The position numbers and the translations under genes were made by a program. Of a stretch of DNA of 64,000 nucleotides, positions 8,474 to 16,787 are shown piece after piece; positions within the stretch are counted from its first letter, which is position 1; each line of letters starts with the position of its first letter. The stretch is from SAR202 cluster bacterium (GTDB lineage: Bacteria; Chloroflexota; Dehalococcoidia; UBA6926; VFHL01), in assembly GCA_009392005.1 (NCBI GenBank), contig VFHL01000010.1, positions 1 through 64,000 on the forward strand, in the 5' to 3' direction. The notes under the pieces were generated by a model. The model had not been told where the DNA came from. It did no database searches and saw only the letters and a program-made list of their open reading frames with translations.

Positions 8474-9793
8474 CTAATTTTCAAGTAATCGCGTTTCAGC
8501 CGCATGCGCGTGAGCTGGAAGACCTTCACTGTCGCCAATGCGTTTAGCCGCTGCTCCAATTTCAGACAATATATGTTCTGGTATGCCTACGAGACTAGTG
8601 ATCTTAACAAAATCCAAAACGTTTAATGGAGACGCAAATCTTGCGGCCCTGCTTGTCGGCATTATGTGACTTGGTCCAGCTGTGTAGTCCCCTAATACTT
8701 CCGGAGATTTTTCACCCAAAAATATTCCGCCCGCGTTTAAGAATTTATCAGCTACCTCCATCGGATTTTTGACCGATAGGCAAAGGTGTTCAGGTGCATA
8801 CTCATTAGCAAGCTCCACAATTTCGTCAAATGTATCAAGTATTCCTATGACACCGTTACGTTCGAGAGAGAGATGGGCCGGTGAATTTTCGGGTAATTCT
8901 TGTAGGGCAGATTCTGTCTGCTCCAGAACTTGTTGAGCGATGTCTTTTGATGTTGTAAGGAAAATAGGGCATGCGTCTTCGGAGTGTTCGGCTTGTGCTA
9001 GTAAATCAGCAGCGCAATACACTGGATTCGCATGCTCATCCGCGATTACGATTGATTCTGACGGTCCTTGAATTGTATCGATGCCGACGATTCCAAACAC
9101 TGATTTCTTGGCCAATTGCACAAGTACATTACCAGGCCCACAGATTTTATCTACGGCTTGTATTGTGTCTGTTCCGTATGCAAGAGCAGCGATCGCGTGC
9201 GGACCTCCAATTCGGTAGATTGTATTAACGCCCGCGATATCGCAAGCAACTAAGGTCGCTGGGTGAATGTCACCACCTTCCTGAGCAGGTGTCGCGACGA
9301 CGATTTCCTTAACTCCGGCTATATTTGCCGGTATGGCACTCATTAAAACGGTTGATGGATATGATGCGGATCCCCCTGGGACATATAGACCAACACGGTT
9401 AATTGGTCTTATCGCTTGTCCAAGGCCTTCACTTGTATCGAACCAGCCCTTGATTTCTTGGCGGTTGTGGAATGCTCTAATCCGGTCGGCTGCAATGTTG
9501 AGTGCTTCTAATAATGATGAGTCAATCGCATCATATGCATCAGCTATTTCAGATGGGGTAACATCGATTTGAGTGATTTGAATATTATCAAATCGGTTTG
9601 TGAATTTTATTAACGCTTGATCTCCATTGGATTGTACCTCACGTAAAATTTCTGATATTGCTTCTTCCGGTGTTATATCCCGATCGAAAACTGTTCGTAA
9701 CTTGTTTTGTAACCCAGGGCTTGCATTAATCTTGGTGAAATCTCGATCTAGAAGAGTAGATCGAGTGTCAGCAACGCCATTTATGATTTTCAT
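8474..9793 (-). CDS. hisD: Histidinol dehydrogenase HisD
   Basis: HisD oxidises L-histidinol to L-histidine in two NAD-dependent steps with a zinc ion. The 439-residue protein carries YVPGGSASYPSTVLM, the IDTIQGPSES strand, the signature DLLAQAEHSEDA and the C-terminal SHIMPTSRAARFASPLNVLDF. Its start overlaps the stop of the phospholipase-like gene by four bases (9790-9793), so the two are translationally coupled. Confidence 0.97.
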   Translation of the reverse strand: MKIINGVADTRSTLLDRDFTKINASPGLQNKLRTVFDRDITPEEAISEILREVQSNGDQALIKFTNRFDNIQITQIDVTPSEIADAYDAIDSSLLEALNIAADRIRAFHNRQEIKGWFDTSEGLGQAIRPINRVGLYVPGGSASYPSTVLMSAIPANIAGVKEIVVATPAQEGGDIHPATLVACDIAGVNTIYRIGGPHAIAALAYGTDTIQAVDKICGPGNVLVQLAKKSVFGIVGIDTIQGPSESIVIADEHANPVYCAADLLAQAEHSEDACPIFLTTSKDIAQQVLEQTESALQELPENSPAHLSLERNGVIGILDTFDEIVELANEYAPEHLCLSVKNPMEVADKFLNAGGIFLGEKSPEVLGDYTAGPSHIMPTSRAARFASPLNVLDFVKITSLVGIPEHILSEIGAAAKRIGDSEGLPAHAHAAETRLLEN

Positions 9794-10539
9794 ATTAAAT
9801 ACTCCTGAGCGGCCGTGATGGAATTCTTTATAGCATGTTCAACAATAATAGCAGGCAAATTTTCGGGCATTTGCTGAAATATCAATTCCAACATTGAATC
9901 TGGACGTTTGAGAAAATCATCGATTACATTATGGTCAATGTTTGGATCTGACTTGAACCTACTTATAAATCTTTCAAATCCTGTCCAACTGCCTGCCTGG
10001 GTCGTTGTATCAGTTGTTGATTTTAACCAAGAACTCAAGAAGGATGCATCAACTAATGTGATTGACAATTGTGGATCTACTTGTTCAAGACAGGAGTGAT
10101 AAAAATCCATCTTTTTCCTCGCGGTATTAACCTCGAGGTTTAAGGAATATTGAAGTGCACGGTCCAGTATGTTGTGGTGGGGATTGCTTCCAATCGAATG
10201 CGGGTTTCCAAAATATGGACGATACACGCGCGTGATCCACGCTTCATCCAAGGCGAGGTGGCTCAGATAACCGGCTAAGAAGGCTCGTTCTCGCCATGTT
10301 AGGTTGCGTGCGTTACGCAAATCAGGGCTCGATCGGAACATACCTCGAATTCCGTCCCCTTCTTCACTTTGGTTTAAGTTGAAGTAATGCGTTTCTTCTC
10401 GTGGTTGGTGCGTGACCATTCGCCTATCAGGCGCTGTTGACCCAAGGAGTGCGTATCCGAGTAAGTCATCTGAATCTGGTACATCAAGTTCGCTAAACGC
10501 GGCTTCAGCGACTTTCATATGAGTTGCAAAGAATGGCAC
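9790..10539 (-). CDS. Zinc-dependent phospholipase C-like protein inside the his operon
   Basis: A 249-residue protein of the zinc-dependent phospholipase C/S1-P1-like alpha-helical family (the Zn_dep_PLPC type). It shows FFATHMKVAEAAF at the N-terminus, LGSTAPDRR, a conserved HYF segment and AFLAGYLSHLALDEAW, supplying His and Asp ligands typical of the tri-zinc fold. No signal peptide is evident, so a cytosolic role is likely. The GTG start is nine bases after AGAGGT. It lies between hisG and hisD, overlapping hisD by four bases. The substrate is unknown; nothing links it to histidine chemistry except position. Confidence 0.82.
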   Translation of the reverse strand: MPFFATHMKVAEAAFSELDVPDSDDLLGYALLGSTAPDRRMVTHQPREETHYFNLNQSEEGDGIRGMFRSSPDLRNARNLTWRERAFLAGYLSHLALDEAWITRVYRPYFGNPHSIGSNPHHNILDRALQYSLNLEVNTARKKMDFYHSCLEQVDPQLSITLVDASFLSSWLKSTTDTTTQAGSWTGFERFISRFKSDPNIDHNVIDDFLKRPDSMLELIFQQMPENLPAIIVEHAIKNSITAAQEYLI

Positions 10540-10556
10540 GCGAGTGTTACCTCTTG

Positions 10557-11564
10557 TTATTTTGTTTCTTGTGTCGCGTTTAAAAGACGTTGATACGATA
10601 TGGATTCATTTTGAAATACATACGCAACAGGTGTAGCAATGATTTCGCTTCCCCCCACTGCACGCAGGTGATCAACCGCTGTCATCAAATCGTCTTTCTT
10701 CACAATGATTGTCACGTCATACCATTTTGCTTTTGGAGTGGATTTGCTGTGTAATGGTGCGATAGTTGGGCCTTGAATTCCAGCGGTTTCAGGACGTTTT
10801 GTTACAGCCGCCGCTATATCGTTCTCAGATTGACCTTGGATATTAGCATTCAATCTATAAAAGCGATTTGCTGCTCTGGAGCTTTCAACCATTTCCAATA
10901 GGATTCGCGTACTTTCCAACCGATTTGGATCTTCCCTGAGGGTTTTCTTATTTCCAATGAGAACCGCTTGCGATCGCAATATTGTGCCTTCGGATATCGG
11001 CTTCAACCGATTCTCTCGAATGGTCACACCCGTTTGGACAATATCCGATATCATGTCGGCGTATCCCATCATTGGTGCTGCTTCCATTGCTCCCGCTGCA
11101 CCAATTAGCGAAAAATAGTTGAGATCCTTGCTATAGAGAAATTTTTGGGTTAGTCGCGGGTATTTTGTGGCAACTCTTAATTCTTGGCCTTCTTCTCTCA
11201 TGGTGACGGAGAGATCCGCCAAGTCAAAAACGGATGTTACATCAATCCATGAATCTGGTACCGCGAGGATCAATTCGCAGCGACTGTAACCAAGATCATC
11301 CATTAAAATGAAAGTGTCACTGTCGTCCAAGCGGGCCTCCATATATCCATCAAGGCCGACAATGCCTAAGTCAACGCTTCCTTCTGATACTTTCTGGGTG
11401 ATATCGATAGCACGTTGAAATAGTGCGACAGAATCAGGTATTCCGTTTATTTGGGCGGTATAACTCCTACCACTTTCTCTATCGACGATAAGTCCACATT
11501 TTTCCAAAAAAGATGTAGTGCTATTTAAGAAGCGATCGTTGCTCGGTAACGCAATTCGTAACAT
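10557..11564 (-). CDS. hisG: ATP phosphoribosyltransferase HisG, long form with C-terminal regulatory domain
   Basis: HisG condenses ATP and PRPP, the committed step of histidine synthesis. The start MLRIALPSNDRF and the VDLGIVGLDGYMEA and EGTILRSQAVLIGNK segments mark the catalytic half. The protein is 335 residues. After about residue 260 it continues with a segment (YDVTIIVKKDDLMTAVDHLR, then AVGGSEIIATPVAYVF) matching the ACT-like HisG_C domain that binds histidine in long-form enzymes. The neighbouring hisZ normally serves short HisG enzymes that lack this domain, so the pair is unusual. Confidence 0.93.
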   Translation of the reverse strand: MLRIALPSNDRFLNSTTSFLEKCGLIVDRESGRSYTAQINGIPDSVALFQRAIDITQKVSEGSVDLGIVGLDGYMEARLDDSDTFILMDDLGYSRCELILAVPDSWIDVTSVFDLADLSVTMREEGQELRVATKYPRLTQKFLYSKDLNYFSLIGAAGAMEAAPMMGYADMISDIVQTGVTIRENRLKPISEGTILRSQAVLIGNKKTLREDPNRLESTRILLEMVESSRAANRFYRLNANIQGQSENDIAAAVTKRPETAGIQGPTIAPLHSKSTPKAKWYDVTIIVKKDDLMTAVDHLRAVGGSEIIATPVAYVFQNESISYQRLLNATQETK

Positions 11565-11626
11565 AATTTCTATCCTGCTGGTTTCTGAATCAATAGTTGT
11601 AATATTGTTAGCTTCGTAATTTTGCC

Positions 11627-12841
11627 TTAGATTGCATCTGAATTCACGTTAATGTTTTCTACCTCGCATAGATCAGCTATTGACTCGATCCAATAGGCGA
11701 AACCAAGAGCAGGTAAATCACCGCCCCCTAATGCTCGGACTAAGTCATCGTAGCGCCCGCCACCACATAGAGGATCCGTTGATGCTTCATGCTTTATTTC
11801 AAATATCATTCCTGTGTAATAAGCAATACCACGAGCCAAACCTAGATTTACAGAAACTTCAGTATTTTCTATTTGCTGCGTCTCCAGTACTTCTAAAAGG
11901 TTTTTTATAGGATCAAGGAGAACGGGATCTATTTTGTAGGTCGTAGATAATTTCTCGGCATCGGATAACACGTTTTTTGTTTCGCCGCGCAATTCGCAGA
12001 ATTCTGAGAGAAAGTCTAAAGCCTTGCGTAATTGATCTGGATTATCCGGGTTGCGAATTTTTCCAATAAAACGCTCTTGAATTTGTGCCAAATCACGACG
12101 AGTGGCGGTTTGGTTGTCAAAGATCCCAAGCAACTCTCCCAAGGCATTTTGTGCTTCCATTAAGTTTATGTCATCTGCTTTTTCGACGTTCGATCGTGTT
12201 CTGACCATACCGAGTTTTTCTGCTAATTCCCATACCCAGATTGGACCCTTTTCTGAATCTAGGAGGTGCTGAATATTGCGCATCAAAAATAGCTCGGCCC
12301 TTTCGGATAAATTGAATGCCCGAAGGATGCTCCGGATAATTCCAATGTGTCCGATGTTCAATTGAAGGCGATTCAATCCCATTTTTGTTAAGCCTGTCGA
12401 GGCGATTCTCAATACTTCAGCATCTGCTACGAGATTCGAGTTACCAATAAATTCACCACCAACTTGTGTTCGCTGGTGTGGGTTTTTTGTAGCTTGTACT
12501 TCATATCTGAAAATTGGTCCTTGATAACGCCAACGTGTCTCATTGCTGGTTTGTTGGTTGGTTTGATCGATGAATGCGCGAATGATTGAAGCGGTGAATT
12601 CAGGCCTGAGTGCCACGCGGTGCCCACCTGGTGCTGTAAATGAGTACATTTGTGAAGCTAATTCGCCACCTGACATGCGAAGGAAAAGATCAACATCCTC
12701 CACAATAGGGGTTTCAATGGTCTCGTACCCGGATAGGCCAATGTAATTGAAAAGGGCCGCTTCTACAGCGGCTTTGGTCCCCTGATTTTTTCCAGATACG
12801 TCATGAAATCCTGATATTCGGTTTACTGTTAGTCGTTCCAA
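11627..12841 (-). CDS. hisZ: HisZ, histidyl-tRNA-synthetase-like regulatory subunit
   Basis: The 404-residue protein has the class II aminoacyl-tRNA synthetase core: ETPIVEDVDLFLRMSG, motif 2 region RYQGPIFRYE and motif 3 GGGRYDDLVRALGGGDLPAL. It ends right after the core, so the anticodon-binding domain of HisS is missing. The HisS signature RGLDYYTG reads RGIAYYTG, losing the Asp that contacts substrate. Both features fit HisZ, the non-catalytic activator of HisG, and the gene heads the his cluster. A TTG start is inferred (AGGG ten bases upstream). A divergent true HisS is less likely. Confidence 0.88.
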   Translation of the reverse strand: MERLTVNRISGFHDVSGKNQGTKAAVEAALFNYIGLSGYETIETPIVEDVDLFLRMSGGELASQMYSFTAPGGHRVALRPEFTASIIRAFIDQTNQQTSNETRWRYQGPIFRYEVQATKNPHQRTQVGGEFIGNSNLVADAEVLRIASTGLTKMGLNRLQLNIGHIGIIRSILRAFNLSERAELFLMRNIQHLLDSEKGPIWVWELAEKLGMVRTRSNVEKADDINLMEAQNALGELLGIFDNQTATRRDLAQIQERFIGKIRNPDNPDQLRKALDFLSEFCELRGETKNVLSDAEKLSTTYKIDPVLLDPIKNLLEVLETQQIENTEVSVNLGLARGIAYYTGMIFEIKHEASTDPLCGGGRYDDLVRALGGGDLPALGFAYWIESIADLCEVENINVNSDAI

Positions 12842-13046
12842 TTAATTTAACCCTGAAAAATTTATCTGCACATTTATTCTAATCATTGTAGGGCACTGCT
12901 GCTATGTTGAATAGTAAATATACTAAATCCGCTTAATTTTCTTCCTGCTTTTGTACCATGTTCAAAGAATAAAGAACCCGCAGGATCTGTTGTAGCGATG
13001 AAGCTGGTAATTCGACAAAACCCCAGAAGATGTTAATAGCGATAAT

Positions 13047-13826
13047 TTACTTCAAAGTAACGTCTCCAGCCACAACATTTTCTAGGTGACCATTATCGAG
13101 ACGGATTTGTAAACTTCCTTGTTTGTCAACGGATTCTGCTGTCCCTGTTATGACTGTTCCATCATTAAGCGTTGCAGAGACACGTTGGCCGATCGTATCT
13201 AACTGATCCTTCCAAAAATTGATTATAGGGGCACCATTTCTTGCTTTCTCATAATAAAATTCAAAAGCGTTTAGTAGTCTTTGTACAACCTCTAAGCGTG
13301 TTAGTGGTTCATTTGTATGTAGATGGAGACTTGTTGCTGTCTCCGCGATTTCAGAGAAATCCATTACATCAAGATTAATGTTCACTCCGATTCCAGAGAT
13401 GCAATATGAATCCCCATTTGGAGAAGATGCGCTTTCAACGAGGATGCCGCATACTTTCTTTCCGAACAAGAGCACGTCGTTTGGCCACTTTATGGATGGT
13501 TTTTCCCCAATTGTTTCTTCGATTGCGCGGGCGACTGCTAGAGCTGAAATCATGACAACTTGAGGTAATACAGCATGATCCGGCCGCAGGATGATCGAAA
13601 GCAGTAAAGTGCTGCCAGGTGGTGCAATCCATTTGCGATTGAACCGACCTCTACCGCTAGTTTGCTCGTGGGCGATGGTTACTGTTCCCTCTGGTGCATG
13701 ATTTTCTGCTGCTATTATCGCTTCATCTTGAGTGGATGATGTTAAGGGAAAATAGTGAATTTCTTGGCCAATGTAGTTAGTTGTTAAGCCACCTTTTATA
13801 TTTTCTGCTAAAAGTTCATTTTCCAT
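13047..13826 (-). CDS. birA: Biotin-[acetyl-CoA-carboxylase] ligase, monofunctional
   Basis: The enzyme forms biotinyl-AMP and attaches biotin to carboxyl carrier proteins. At 259 residues it has only the catalytic and C-terminal SH3-like domains; the DNA-binding domain of bifunctional BirA is absent, so it cannot be the bio operon repressor. Motifs are the TSSTQDEAI start, EQTSGRGRFNRKW (biotinyl-AMP loop), IKWPNDVLLFGKKVCGILVE with the catalytic Lys, and GIGVNIN. AGGAG precedes ATG 13826. A 205-base gap separates it from hisZ, so it may be a separate transcript. Confidence 0.95.
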   Translation of the reverse strand: MENELLAENIKGGLTTNYIGQEIHYFPLTSSTQDEAIIAAENHAPEGTVTIAHEQTSGRGRFNRKWIAPPGSTLLLSIILRPDHAVLPQVVMISALAVARAIEETIGEKPSIKWPNDVLLFGKKVCGILVESASSPNGDSYCISGIGVNINLDVMDFSEIAETATSLHLHTNEPLTRLEVVQRLLNAFEFYYEKARNGAPIINFWKDQLDTIGQRVSATLNDGTVITGTAESVDKQGSLQIRLDNGHLENVVAGDVTLK

Positions 13827-14105
13827 ACTTGAATCTCCTATCTTGATTCTTCAATGCAAGTTCTGTGCGCAGTTGCGTTTAAAACACACGTATTTTTCCA
13901 TGACAACGGCGGATTAGCATGATTTAATCAGTCGGGGTTCCAAATGTTCTCGTGCATTCGTTACTATTTTGAAGCTTCGGTATGTGTTCCGCGCCAATAA
14001 TTTCTGTAGATCTATGTTAGGGCCATTAAATTCAATGCATAAGCATTAGTAGAATGTTGCGATTGTTGTATATTGTACGATATCCAACTAGTGGAATGAG
14101 TGATA

Positions 14106-14585
14106 ATGGAGCGACTTTGGACACCGTGGCGAAATGAGTACGTTGTGAGCGATAAGACAGAAGGTTGTTTTTTGTGTAGTAAGCCTGATCAGCAATCTGA
14201 TGAAGCTAATTTTATCTTATTTCGCTCTAGCCTTGTGTACGCATTGCTTAATACATTTCCCTATAATACCGCCCACTTAATGGTCTCACCTTATTCACAT
14301 ACAGCGGATTTGGCTGGTCTTGATTTTGAAATCAGTAGTGAGATGTGGTCGTTGGTACAGAGATGCACAAGTATTTTGCAAGATGAATATCATCCGGATG
14401 GTTTCAATGTTGGACTCAATCTTGGCCAAGCGGGGGGAGCGGGTGTGGTCGATCATTTACATGTTCATATTGTTCCGCGGTGGCTGGGGGATACAAATTT
14501 TATGCCTGTTGTCGGTGAAGCCAAGGTTTTGCCGGAAACTCTTGAGCAGACATATCATCGGCTTATATCGCACTTTAGTAAATGA
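14106..14585 (+). CDS. HIT-family nucleotide hydrolase/phosphorylase
   Basis: This histidine-triad protein of about 159 residues is of the AP4A phosphorylase-like subgroup: it starts MERLWTPWRNEYV, has a CFLC pair near residue 20, NTFPYNTAHLMVSPYSH and NVGLNLGQAGGAGV, and ends the domain with DHLHVHIVPRW, the HxHxH catalytic triad. Such enzymes act on dinucleoside polyphosphates or AMP esters. A GTG at 14100 is possible, but ATG 14106 gives the family N-terminus. It is divergent from birA across a 280-base gap and convergent with znuB. Confidence 0.9.
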   Translation: MERLWTPWRNEYVVSDKTEGCFLCSKPDQQSDEANFILFRSSLVYALLNTFPYNTAHLMVSPYSHTADLAGLDFEISSEMWSLVQRCTSILQDEYHPDGFNVGLNLGQAGGAGVVDHLHVHIVPRWLGDTNFMPVVGEAKVLPETLEQTYHRLISHFSK

Positions 14586-14684
14586 AAAGTTCTGAAATTT
14601 AGATTGCGTCCGTTAGTTAAAAATAGTTCGTTACAAATTCGGGCCTTATTATTCTCCAGCATTATCGCGCAGGAACTCCCGAAT

Positions 14685-15509
14685 CTATACGAGTCTTTTC
14701 CTAGTTGATGCCGTTACAGCAAAGAATGCTGTTGCGATTAAAGCCATTGTGGGACCAGTAGGCATGTTGAAGTGGAAGGATAGATATAGACCTACGATTG
14801 CTGAGGTAGCTCCCAAGATACTACCCAGTATCATCATCGATTTGAACTTCTGTACTAGTAGATATGCTGTTGCAGCTGGTGTTACTAACATTCCCATTAC
14901 AAGTACGATGCCTGCCAATTGTATTGATATCACAATGACGATCGAGAGTAGTGCTAGTAAAATTGTGTCAATCCGCCCTCGTCTTATACCCACTATCGTC
15001 GCCCCTACAGGATCGAAGCTCGTGAACACAAGTTCTTTATAAAAAAGAAATAGAGTGATTATTACTGCAACGCCAAGACTGATTGTGACATATACATCAT
15101 TCAGGGATACACCAAGTATTTGCCCCAAAAGGATGTCCTCAATCTTGATCGGAATGCCACCAATAGACTTGATCAAAACCAGGCCAAATGCAAACATCCC
15201 TGCAAAGATGATTCCAATCGTCGTATCTTCCCTTATTCCGGTACGCCGCACAATCAACCCTATTAAGAGCGCTACACCAATGGCAGCCGGGAGCGCCGAG
15301 AACCATATGTTGATTCCTAGGATCAATGCAATAACAATGCCGGGCATGACAGAATGAGCTAATGCGTCTCCCATGAAAGAAAGTCCTCTTGTGATTACGA
15401 AGCCTCCCATAACTGGACACATTACCCCAATACAGATTGAAACGATCAATGCACGGATCATGAAGGGATATTGCAATGGTTCCGTGATGTACAGATCAAA
15501 ATAATTCAT
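14685..15509 (-). CDS. znuB: Metal ABC transporter permease (ZnuB-like)
   Basis: The 274-residue integral membrane protein has eight or so hydrophobic segments and belongs to the ABC-3 family of zinc/manganese permeases. It shows GGFVITRGLSFMGDALAHSV, the conserved ABC-3 motif, and GIREDTTIGIIFAGMFAFG. The open frame extends upstream into znuC, but ATG 15509, one base after the znuC TGA, gives the normal N-terminus MNYFDLYITEPLQYPFM. It works with znuC and znuA in uptake of a divalent metal, probably zinc; manganese or iron cannot be excluded from sequence. Confidence 0.93.
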   Translation of the reverse strand: MNYFDLYITEPLQYPFMIRALIVSICIGVMCPVMGGFVITRGLSFMGDALAHSVMPGIVIALILGINIWFSALPAAIGVALLIGLIVRRTGIREDTTIGIIFAGMFAFGLVLIKSIGGIPIKIEDILLGQILGVSLNDVYVTISLGVAVIITLFLFYKELVFTSFDPVGATIVGIRRGRIDTILLALLSIVIVISIQLAGIVLVMGMLVTPAATAYLLVQKFKSMMILGSILGATSAIVGLYLSFHFNMPTGPTMALIATAFFAVTASTRKRLV

Positions 15510-15510
15510 T

Positions 15511-16311
15511 TCAGTAACCCAATTCGTTCTGAGTGAACTCCATGCCATGTGAACCATATAATTCTTGCAAGACGCTTGGAGTGAACGCTTCGCTCGGAGG
15601 ACCAAAAGCACATACGTGTTTGTTGAGGCAGAGCACTTTGTCGAATCGATCTGCAAGATTCGTCAAATCATGAGTGGCCATTAGCACGACTATGCCACTG
15701 TCACGCAATTCTCGTAGGACACCAACCAGATATTCTTGAGCACCGACATCAATTCCTTCAAAAGCTTCATCCAACAGGATCACATTAGCTTCTTGCGCCA
15801 ATGCCCTTGCGACTAGAACTCGCTGTTTCTGCCCACCAGATAATTTGGATAACAGCCTAGACCGTTCATTCCACATGCCGACTCGTTCTAGGCATTGTTG
15901 TACGATTTCTTTGTCACGTTGGTTGGGTCGTCGTGGCCATTTGATCTGGGAGGTTCTACCCAACATTACAACTTCACTTGCTGTAAGAGGAAAGTGCCAA
16001 TTAAGTTGCTCGCGCTGTGGCACATATGCTAAGGGGTCATGTTTTCGGCCTTTCTCTCTATTTATTGTGATATGTCCTGAAGTCGGTTCGAGTAACCCGG
16101 CGATGACATTTAATAAAGTGCTTTTCCCTGCACCATTTGGTCCCACGATCCCAACTAATGTCCCAGATTCAACTGAAAAACTAATGTTATCAAGAATGTG
16201 GTTTGCTTCTCGATACAAGTTGATTTCAGATACATCAAGGATGGGCGCACTTTGTGTGTTCAGGTTAAACTCTCTCAATTTTTCTCTAGTGATCTCTTTA
16301 GTGATCATCAT
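15511..16311 (-). CDS. znuC: Metal ABC transporter ATP-binding protein (ZnuC-like)
   Basis: ATPase of the zinc-type importer, about 266 residues. Walker A GPNGAGKST, Q-loop YVPQRE, signature LSGGQKQR, Walker B VILLDEA and the H-loop ATHD are all intact. The frame opens earlier, but ATG 16311 follows AAAGGA with good spacing and is chosen. It precedes znuB by one base. A 476-base gap holding a pstS remnant and a palindrome separates it from znuA, so it may have its own promoter. Confidence 0.93.
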   Translation of the reverse strand: MMITKEITREKLREFNLNTQSAPILDVSEINLYREANHILDNISFSVESGTLVGIVGPNGAGKSTLLNVIAGLLEPTSGHITINREKGRKHDPLAYVPQREQLNWHFPLTASEVVMLGRTSQIKWPRRPNQRDKEIVQQCLERVGMWNERSRLLSKLSGGQKQRVLVARALAQEANVILLDEAFEGIDVGAQEYLVGVLRELRDSGIVVLMATHDLTNLADRFDKVLCLNKHVCAFGPPSEAFTPSVLQELYGSHGMEFTQNELGY

Positions 16312-16412
16312 GTTATCATTCCTTTGAATCAAATTCCCCGCCCTCTAATAGGGTTGGGGAACGCTTTTTTCTCCAAGCTCTGTTGAGCGATTATCCGTAT
16401 TTCACGTAGAGA

Positions 16413-16436
16413 ATGGTTTATGCGCATATAAACCAT
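16413..16436. promoter_or_regulatory. 24-bp palindrome upstream of znuC
   Basis: ATGGTTTA (16413-16420) and TAAACCAT (16429-16436) are perfect inverted arms around TGCGCATA. It lies about 100 bases upstream of the znuC start. It differs in sequence from the TTGAGA-N5-TCTCAA operators at the regulator promoter. It could be an operator or a weak hairpin; function is inferred only from position. Confidence 0.4.
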
Positions 16437-16574
16437 AAATGGGGATTTGCAAACGTCCTGAAACGGGATTGTTTTGTTGAGTTGTTGAGTGTGGATAACC
16501 GCTCAACGGAACTTGGTACTATTCACAATATTCTCATAGTGCCTCGGTGCACTTGGCCTGAGTAAGACCGAGTG

Positions 16575-16727
16575 TGCAACACTATTTTTAATTCGAGCAA
16601 GGCTTTTTTGATAAGCATTTGGCTTGAAAGAAACCTAACCAACTTGCTTTTTTAACTCGTCACCGTGCTCCAAGTAGAACTCCACAAACGCTTTAACTTC
16701 TGGTTGTGCCAAACTCGCTTTGTTCAT
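16575..16727 (-). pseudogene. Decayed 3' end of a PstS-like phosphate-binding protein gene
   Basis: Reading the minus strand from 16727 gives MNKASLAQPEVKAFVEFYLE followed by HGDELKKQVG, then TAG at 16635-16637, then VSFKPNAYQKSLARI in the same frame. This matches the C-terminal end of PstS/phosphate ABC binding proteins, where VGYV follows the ...FYLEN...L segment; the TAG replaces the Tyr codon. Upstream, an in-frame TAA (16728-16730) and loss of similarity show the rest of the gene is gone. It lies between znuA and znuC, pointing to an old insertion or rearrangement that split the transporter operon. Confidence 0.75.
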
Positions 16728-16751
16728 TTACTTGTACAGAGCGAGTTTGGC
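16708..16751. repeat. Long inverted repeat between znuA and the pstS remnant
   Basis: GCCAAACTCGCT (16708-16719) and AGCGAGTTTGGC (16740-16751) are perfect arms; with the next bases (one G-U pair) the stem reaches 16 bp around a 12-base loop. The left arm is inside the pstS remnant (codons for Lys-Ala-Ser-Leu-Ala). It is 37 bases past the znuA stop and could terminate znuA, though no T-run follows on the minus strand. Confidence 0.7.
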
Positions 16752-16787
16752 TTGTGTGAACCATCTTTGACCTTATCTGGGGATTAT

